A stretch of DNA of 64,000 bases from Bradyrhizobium sp. AUGA SZCCT0176 (GTDB lineage: Bacteria > Pseudomonadota > Alphaproteobacteria > Rhizobiales > Xanthobacteraceae). The DNA is taken from assembly GCF_018130145.1 (NCBI RefSeq), contig NZ_JAFCMB010000003.1:372001-436000 (forward strand), in the 5' to 3' direction. Under the pieces are notes generated by a model that searched no databases, was not told where the DNA came from, and saw only the letters and a list, made by a program, of their open reading frames with translations. Shown here piece by piece: positions 59,267 through 64,000 of the stretch; the stretch's first letter is position 1, and the number at the start of each line of letters is the position of its first letter. The position numbers and the translations under genes were made by a program.

Positions 59267-59297
59267 AAGCCGGGCTCTTTTGGGCCCGGCTTTTTTT
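59267..59297 (+). terminator. Strong Rho-independent terminator of an unannotated plus-strand transcript
   Basis: AAGCCGGGC / GCCCGGCTT with loop TCTTTTGG and seven T. No plus-strand gene ends nearby (LysR stops at 58900), so it may end a small RNA from the region 59040-59297. Confidence 0.8.
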
Positions 59298-59433
59298 CTT
59301 CTCCGGATCGCTTCGTCTGCAGATGATTTGAGCTGAACCTTCTTCGTCTCCAGATCTTTTCTTCTCCCGTAAAACAAACGTCATCGAGCGTGCGCGGATT
59401 GACAGCGCGCCGTTGCGCCATCATCATCAACAC

Positions 59434-59562
59434 ATGATCACGAATTCGTGCGCCGCTCTGTCGTCGAAAAAAGGTCCCCACCCGGGGACCCGAGATCGAC
59501 GCGCGCGATAGATCAACCGCCAAGCCGATCCCGAAACCCCGCCGTCTGGACGGGGTTTTTTT
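59434..59562 (+). ncRNA. Candidate small RNA or leader attenuator before the dapA-family gene
   Basis: TTGACA (59399-59404), 17 bases, CATCAT as possible promoter; then hairpin GGTCCCC-ACCC-GGGGACC (59473-59490) and an intrinsic terminator AAACCCCG / CGGGGTTT with T-run (59534-59562), which ends 44 bases before the next ATG. Either a stand-alone sRNA of about 130 bases or a 5' leader that controls the downstream gene. No known riboswitch consensus recognised. Confidence 0.45.
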
Positions 59563-59605
59563 CATGTGTCCCGTCTCCGGCAAACGCCTTCAAGGAGATG
59601 GAACC

Positions 59606-60526
59606 ATGTCTACCGATCCGCAAAACCGATTGCAGGGCCTGTGGCTGCCCCTCGTTACACCGTTTCGCAACGGCGAACTCGACGAGCCGTCGCTGCGCCG
59701 CATGATCAGGCACTACGCCAATAGCCCGGTCGACGGCTTGATTCTCGCCGCCACCTCGGGCGAGGGCATGACGCTCGACCAAGGCGAGCTCGAGCAGCTG
59801 GTGTCGGTGACCCGGGCCGAGATATCGGGCAGCGGACGCTATATCCCGATCTGTCTCGGCCTGTCCGGCGCCAGCACGCGCAAGATGCTGGATACGCTCG
59901 ACGAGACCGCCGCCTGGCCGATCGACTTCTATCTGATCGCCAGCCCCTATTACACGCGGCCGTCGCAGCGCGGCCTGCTGCGACATTTCACTGATCTCGC
60001 CGATCACGCCTCATGGCCGATCGTGCTCTACAACATCCCCTACCGGACCGCGGTCAATCTCACCAACGAGACCCTGCTGCAGCTCGCCGCACATCGCAAC
60101 ATCGTCGGCATCAAGGATTGCTCTGCCGACCGCGCCCAGTCGATCGAGTTCCTCGCGCGGCGGCCGAAAGGCTTTCGCGTGCTGACCGGCGAGGACGCGC
60201 ACTACCACGAGGCGCTGGTCGATGGCGCCGACGGCGCCATCCTGTTGTCGGCGCATCTGGAGACCGAAGCGTTCGCCTCGGTGCGGACGCTGATGCAGCA
60301 GGGCGACCACAAGGGCGCACAGGCGTGCTGGGACAATCTTTCCGAACTGACGCGGCTGTTGTTCGCCGAACCCAGCCCGGCGCCTGCAAAATACTGGCTG
60401 GCGCAGAGCGGGCTGATCGACAGTGCCGAGGTCCGGCTGCCGATGGTGGAAGTCGGCACGGATCTCGCGGCGCGGCTCGACGCGGAGCGGGAACGGCGCG
60501 CGCCGGCCCTGTTGCGGCGAGCGTAG
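59606..60526 (+). CDS. Dihydrodipicolinate synthase-family aldolase
   Basis: 306 residues from ATG 59606 (AAGGAGATGGAACC). GLWLPLVTPFRNGELDEPSL, LAATSGEGMTLDQGE, catalytic Tyr in LYNIPYRTAVNL and Schiff-base Lys in GIKDCSADRAQ. The family covers DapA (aspartate semialdehyde plus pyruvate) and other pyruvate aldolases; GATSGEG-like and NIPYRTAVN loops suit DapA, but several paralogues usually exist in these genomes, so I leave the symbol blank. Confidence 0.9.
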   Translation: MSTDPQNRLQGLWLPLVTPFRNGELDEPSLRRMIRHYANSPVDGLILAATSGEGMTLDQGELEQLVSVTRAEISGSGRYIPICLGLSGASTRKMLDTLDETAAWPIDFYLIASPYYTRPSQRGLLRHFTDLADHASWPIVLYNIPYRTAVNLTNETLLQLAAHRNIVGIKDCSADRAQSIEFLARRPKGFRVLTGEDAHYHEALVDGADGAILLSAHLETEAFASVRTLMQQGDHKGAQACWDNLSELTRLLFAEPSPAPAKYWLAQSGLIDSAEVRLPMVEVGTDLAARLDAERERRAPALLRRA

Positions 60527-60573
60527 CAAGGCGTCGCAGCCGGGCCCCTCCCGCTTGCGGGAGCGTTGCGCAC

Positions 60574-60618
60574 AAAAAAGCCGCCGCACGCGGAAGACCG
60601 CGGCGACGGCTTTTCTGT
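60574..60618 (+). terminator. Rho-independent terminator of the dapA-family gene
   Basis: AAAAGCCG ... CGGCTTTT arms with an inner GC-rich stem (CCGC / GCGG), then TTTTC. The next 290 bases (to 60907) contain no gene I can support. Confidence 0.75.
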
Positions 60619-60907
60619 CGCTCCACACCGGCTCGGATGATGCGGAGGCGCATAAGGTGACCGGAATATCTTCCAACACCGTGGACGCCGGCCAGAAAAA
60701 CTGCCTGACCGCGTTGGCGCAATGTTAACCGCATTCGCCCGCGGTCGCCTCAGCCGATCGCCGCGTCACCTTTGCAAACCCGGCGGCCTTCCGGAACGCT
60801 GGTTAACGGTTGGTGAGGGCGGCGCTTCAAAAGCGTCCAAAGCCTTGCCGTCAACTTTAAAATCTCGGGCGTATTGATGTCCTCATTGAGAAAACGGGGG
60901 ACATCAC

Positions 60908-61057
60908 ATGATCGACCACACCAGTGACAATTGGAAGTTTCCGACCTGCGAACGCGTCCAGCGAATGCAGGACGTTCTGCTGGTTTCGTCCTTTGCCTTG
61001 TGGGCGACGCTGATCGGTTTCGCGCCGGTCGTGACCTGGCGCCTGCTGATCGCTTGA
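60908..61057 (+). CDS. 49-residue single-span membrane protein (tandem pair, first)
   Basis: ATG 60908 preceded by CGGGGGACATCAC. N-terminal soluble part (MIDHTSDNWKFPTCERVQRM), then one helix LLVSSFALWATLIGFAPVVT and a basic end. It aligns with the 44-residue product of the next gene: LWATLIGFAPVVTWRLLIA against IWSVILTMSPVVVFYMLMVA. Too short for ordinary gene calls. Function unknown; small inner-membrane protein. Confidence 0.6.
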   Translation: MIDHTSDNWKFPTCERVQRMQDVLLVSSFALWATLIGFAPVVTWRLLIA

Positions 61058-61190
61058 AAGAAAACGCAGCGCCTGCCGTGGTTAATCGGCGGTAGCACCT
61101 GCGGTCAAATGCGAGCGAAATTGCGACCGGGATTTTAAAAGCGGTCGCGTATCAAGCTCGTCACAACGGAAAAAAACGCGGGGGCGCGTC

Positions 61191-61325
61191 GTGGAAATCG
61201 AAAACAATACTCTCCCTGATCAACAGGGCTTTACGACCGAGGACGTTCTTTGGGCGGTCGGCATCTGGTCGGTGATCCTGACCATGTCGCCGGTCGTCGT
61301 GTTCTACATGCTGATGGTGGCGTGA
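61191..61325 (+). CDS. 44-residue single-span membrane protein (tandem pair, second)
   Basis: GTG 61191 with CGGGGGCGCGTC upstream. Acidic N-terminus (MEIENNTLPDQQGFTTEDVL) and a helix WAVGIWSVILTMSPVVVFYM. The PVV in the second half of the helix and the preceding W-x-x-x-x pattern match its neighbour. The upstream leaders of both genes also look alike (CGTAT...CTC...GAAAA...CGGGGG), so the duplication probably included the control region. Confidence 0.6.
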   Translation: MEIENNTLPDQQGFTTEDVLWAVGIWSVILTMSPVVVFYMLMVA

Positions 61326-61340
61326 GCAGACTTGCTCCGT

Positions 61341-61466
61341 CCGTCATTCCGGGGCGCATCGAAGATGCGAACCTCAGATGTACAATTGCACATCGGGGAA
61401 TCTCGAGATTCTCCGATGTGCAATTGCACATCGTAGTTCGATGCTGCGCATCGCCCCGGAATGACG
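61341..61466. repeat. Intergenic repeat, family C (copy 3)
   Basis: CCGTCATTCCGGGGCGCATC ... two inverted GATGTGCAATTGCACATC-type segments around GAATCTCGAGATTC ... GCATCGCCCCGGAATGACG. The inner segment is itself palindromic. Confidence 0.85.
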
Positions 61467-61481
61467 ACATGCAATAGAAAA

Positions 61482-61508
61482 ACGCGCGGAGTCCCGCGCG
61501 TCTTTTTT
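61482..61508. terminator. Bidirectional Rho-independent terminator
   Basis: ACGCGCGG-AGTC-CCGCGCGT with CTTTTTTG on the plus side and GTTTTTC on the minus side. It would end both the minus-strand ParA gene and the plus-strand small membrane-protein unit. Confidence 0.88.
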
Positions 61509-61527
61509 GAGTCCGTAAGCGGCGTAG

Positions 61528-62208
61528 TTACGCCGCTTGCTTGTGCATGGCGCCGGAAGCCGACGCGTTGCCGCGGATGGCCTTGATCGAACGTTCGATC
61601 GCAGCCCACAGCCGGCTGATTTCCGCAGCCGCCCGGCCTTCCGCATAATATTCGCGGGCGCCTTCGCCGTTGCCAAGCGCCAGCAACAGATCGGCACGGT
61701 TGGTGATCTGACCGCTCCACACCGGCGCACGGAATTTGATCAGTGCTTCACGCGCGATGGTGACGATGCGGCTTTCAACGCTGTCCCGGCTCGCGGGGGC
61801 ACCGTTGATGACGACCGCATAGGGCTTGCGCGCCGCACGGCAGGTCTGAATGGTTTCCTGCACGGCATTGACGTCAAACACGCCGGGCCGCGCCGGAATG
61901 ATCACCATCGTGGCGTTCTTGATGGCGTCGTCGACGACGGCCGACAAATTCGGCGGCGTGTCGATGAACACCCATTCGATGCCGTCGCGCTTGGCGGCGG
62001 CGATAATTCCGCTGACCGAATTTACCGCGGCCTTGATCGGCGGCTCGTTCGTTCCACGCAATTTGTGCCAGAGAGTAAGCGATCCCTGCGGATCAGCATC
62101 AACCATCAAACAGGGCTTCGTCGACTTATGGACATGCGCAGCAATGTGGGCAGCCAGGGTACTTTTTCCCGAGCCCCCCTTACGCGAAGCAAAAACTATG
62201 ACGTTCAT
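61528..62208 (-). CDS. Orphan ParA-family ATPase
   Basis: 226 residues. Deviant Walker A KGGSGKST (residues 10-17) with the signature Lys at K10, VDADPQGSLTLW (switch I region) and FIDTPPNLS (Walker B). It forms ATP-dependent dimers that bind DNA non-specifically or a surface and position cargo. No ParB-type partner or parS-like site is evident here, so the cargo is unknown; orphan ParAs of this size place protein clusters or plasmid-like loci. Confidence 0.9.
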   Translation of the reverse strand: MNVIVFASRKGGSGKSTLAAHIAAHVHKSTKPCLMVDADPQGSLTLWHKLRGTNEPPIKAAVNSVSGIIAAAKRDGIEWVFIDTPPNLSAVVDDAIKNATMVIIPARPGVFDVNAVQETIQTCRAARKPYAVVINGAPASRDSVESRIVTIAREALIKFRAPVWSGQITNRADLLLALGNGEGAREYYAEGRAAAEISRLWAAIERSIKAIRGNASASGAMHKQAA

Positions 62209-62399
62209 ACCTTGGCCTCCAGATTGACCCCAGAAGCCGAAAATGAATCAGCGCACTGATTCGTGAAAGAAAAATTTGCTGCTTATTGCGAAGAAGCCAC
62301 TGATTAGCCAATAAAGTTGCTTTTTGAGTCACACTGCGTGCGACGCCGCAATCCGTGATGAAATCGCAAAAATGGAATCGCCAGAGTGACTTGATCGAT

Positions 62400-62711
62400 T
62401 CAGCGCATGCTTTTTGCGCGCTGTCGTTCGATCCACTTGCGCTCGATCCATCCGAGCAGCTTCGCCATCGGCGTCTGCAGAAACGGGACGTCCTGCGCGA
62501 ACAAAAGGAGTCCGAGCGGCAGCATCCAGAGTCCAAGCACCGGCAAGATGCTGAAAATGCCGCCGAGGATCAGCAGAATAGCGATCGGAATCCTGACGTA
62601 GCGCGACGACGGCTTGCGCAGCCAGGCGACGAATCTGGCCGGGCCGGCCGGCAGCTTGGCTTCGAACCAGGCAAAATGCCGGTCGAGCTCCATTTGCGAT
62701 TCTTTGCTCAA
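62400..62711 (-). CDS. Small membrane protein with paired helices
   Basis: 103 residues from TTG 62711, supported by AGGAGAGATTAA; the first ATG, six codons later, has no ribosome site. Amphipathic start, then two adjacent hydrophobic stretches (about 43-57 and 61-74, IAILLILGGIFSILPVLGLW, MLPLGLLLFAQD) and a basic end. Resembles short inner-membrane proteins of unknown role. Confidence 0.65.
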   Translation of the reverse strand: MSKESQMELDRHFAWFEAKLPAGPARFVAWLRKPSSRYVRIPIAILLILGGIFSILPVLGLWMLPLGLLLFAQDVPFLQTPMAKLLGWIERKWIERQRAKSMR

Positions 62712-62807
62712 TTAATCTCTCCTCGTGCTGAAGAGATGTTGACTCGCGGCTGGAGTAACAAGGCGTCAGTCTGTCGCGCGAAGGGGGCTTGAAATGGCAT
62801 GCCGCGC

Positions 62808-63170
62808 TCAGGTCCGGGCTGGTTTTGCCGATTTCTTGGGCTTACGCGCCTTGGCCGCGGATTTGCGCGGGGCCGCCGGCTTGATCGCCATCGGCCTGCC
62901 GGCGGGCGCTGCAGCGGCCCGGCTCGGTTCGGGACCGGATCTGAATTGCGCCCGACAGGGCGGCGACAGCTGCGACTTCTTGGCGACCATGCAGGCGGTG
63001 ACGCGCTCGACATTGGGGATTTCGGAGCTGCAGAGCCGGAAAGCGTCGCTGGTGCAGGCCTGTTCCTGTTCAGCGGTGTAGCTTTGACCCGAAGCCGGCA
63101 GCGATGAAAATGCGAGCGCCGTCGTCAACACCAAACCAAACCCGAAATTGCTGATCCGAAAAGTCGCCAT
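62808..63170 (-). CDS. Exported protein with GLG1-like Cys repeat and basic tail
   Basis: 120 residues from ATG 63170 (GGGGGGATTC upstream). Signal peptide, cleavage near PASGQS. ACTSDAFRLCSSEIPNVERV, TACMVAKKSQLSPPCRAQF match the cysteine-rich repeat of Golgi protein GLG1-type domains (C-x7-C-x13-C-x11-C). The last 45 residues are Ala/Pro/Lys-rich (KSAAKARKPKKSAKPA), which could bind anionic envelope polymers. Function unknown. Confidence 0.72.
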   Translation of the reverse strand: MATFRISNFGFGLVLTTALAFSSLPASGQSYTAEQEQACTSDAFRLCSSEIPNVERVTACMVAKKSQLSPPCRAQFRSGPEPSRAAAAPAGRPMAIKPAAPRKSAAKARKPKKSAKPART

Positions 63171-63412
63171 GAATCCCCCCGAGGCAATGATTCCACGAAT
63201 TGTGGGTGAACCGCCCGGGATTGGCAAGCAGGGGTGGACAACAGGCCACAGCACAAGTGCGGCGACCAGCGATGATTGCACCGGCCGGACGGGCGGCAGA
63301 ATGGGCGGTGAATTGGGGAATTGGCAAGCTGGGCAACGCAATGACCTTTTCAGAAGGGCCTGCTAACCGCATAGCTTGCCGCGATCAGTTCGCGGAGCCG
63401 AAGGATAAATCG

Positions 63413-64000
63413 TTGGCCGACCAACCTGACCTATCCTTCGGGGCCACCTTCCGCTCGGTGTGGAATGGCATGCTCGACGTGTTTGTTCGGCTGCGCTTCC
63501 TCTCCCTGGTCGGCCTGCTGATCTATCTTGCCGTGGGGATTCTGGGATTCGTTGCGCCTGTTATCGCTGACAACCCGGTGCTCCGGGAAGGCCTCGATGC
63601 GATCAAGACCATCCTGAATCTTCCGCTTGAGATCGCGATCTACCGCCTGCTGATCCTCCGCGAAACCACTTCCGGCTACGATTTCGCGATATTCGCGCCA
63701 CGCTTCCGGCGTTTGCTCGGTTGGACCGTCGTGCTGTGGGCGCTCATCACCCTTCCACCCTACCTGCCAGGCCTGATCACGCCGTCCGAGGACGCAGATT
63801 CAATCGCGACCATCGCAACCGCGATCGTCGTCGTCGTCGTCCTGGTGCGGCTGGCTATTCTTTTTCCGGCGATCGCGGTTGACGCGCCCGGTGCCTCGCT
63901 GCGCAATGTGCTGGCGGATACGAAGGCTCGAAGCTGGTTGATCCTGAAAAGTTTTTTTATTGTGCTGCTGCCGGTATTGGCCGGGTTCCTGGCGGTCGGC
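63413..64000 (+). CDS. Multi-span membrane protein, 5' part
   Basis: Open from TTG 63413 (AAGGATAAATCG upstream) to the end of the window, 196 codons without stop. Translation: MADQPDLSFGATFRSVWNGM, then helices near residues 25-50 (LSLVGLLIYLAVGILGFVAP), 96-113, 129-152 and 178-196. No motif known to me; the architecture recalls small permease-like or regulatory membrane proteins. Coding character (GC at third positions) agrees with neighbours. Confidence 0.65.
   Translation, partial: MADQPDLSFGATFRSVWNGMLDVFVRLRFLSLVGLLIYLAVGILGFVAPVIADNPVLREGLDAIKTILNLPLEIAIYRLLILRETTSGYDFAIFAPRFRRLLGWTVVLWALITLPPYLPGLITPSEDADSIATIATAIVVVVVLVRLAILFPAIAVDAPGASLRNVLADTKARSWLILKSFFIVLLPVLAGFLAVG

Noticed and set aside
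61250..61477. 75-codon plus-strand frame overlapping the 44-residue gene
   Set aside because: Runs through a family C repeat; the GTG frame at 61191 has the better ribosome site and membrane pattern.

Overview
The window is a chromosomal segment of a GC-rich alphaproteobacterium. It most resembles the Bradyrhizobium / Rhodopseudomonas / Nitrobacter group (Nitrobacteraceae). The evidence is the alpha-type rpoD and dnaG pair with a yqeY-like gene further along, the short Nitrobacter-type chlorite dismutase homologue, the DnaG without zinc ligands, and several families of short intergenic repeats that I recall as typical of Bradyrhizobium. I see no transposase, integrase, phage module or CRISPR array.

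Layout. 1-10.4 kb: end of rpoH; a diguanylate cyclase with a periplasmic amidase; a 22-residue lysine-rich peptide; a LysE exporter; a lone receiver; an SDR; a stack of dispersed repeats beside an orphan, divergent ABC permease; two lytic transglycosylases; an OmpA-type protein. 10.5-12.6 kb: a truncated, AT-richer DUF5131 remnant, a DUF817 membrane protein and a small conserved protein. 12.9-17.4 kb: rpoD and dnaG. 17.5-31.1 kb: chlorite dismutase homologue, gamma-glutamylcyclotransferase-like gene, two transglutaminase-like genes, N-formylglutamate amidohydrolase, TPR and DUF3592 proteins, a second LysE exporter, an ArsR/SRPBCC pair with a readable promoter-operator, a hybrid histidine kinase, NTF2-like and MarR genes and an acyl-CoA synthetase. 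31.3-34 kb: yqeY-like, alpha/beta hydrolase, carA. 34.2-49.9 kb: accessory block between carA and carB. 50.4-54.6 kb: carB and greA. 54.7-64 kb: small lipoprotein, two DoxX genes, lrp, trxB with a LysR gene, a dapA-family gene, two tiny related membrane proteins, an orphan ParA, and small envelope proteins.

The most distinctive block is 36.7-46.7 kb: three tandem 480-residue DUF1254/DUF1214 exported proteins, a fourth diverged copy, a formylglycine-generating enzyme (active-site Cys pair intact), a Tat-signal arylsulfatase with a CTAGR modification site overlapping it by ATGA, and an exported HAD phosphatase. All lie on one strand. A conserved hairpin follows each of the three near-identical copies, and a complex palindromic region separates the block from a divergent HlyD-type adaptor. 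I read this as an exported sulfatase system whose DUF1254 partners have unknown roles.

Other points worth checking are a tRNA-like gene with Cys identity elements but an abnormal anticodon loop just before carB, terminator-like leaders before carB and the dapA-family gene, a probable leaderless arsR promoter, and paired 49/44-residue membrane proteins missed by length-based gene finding.
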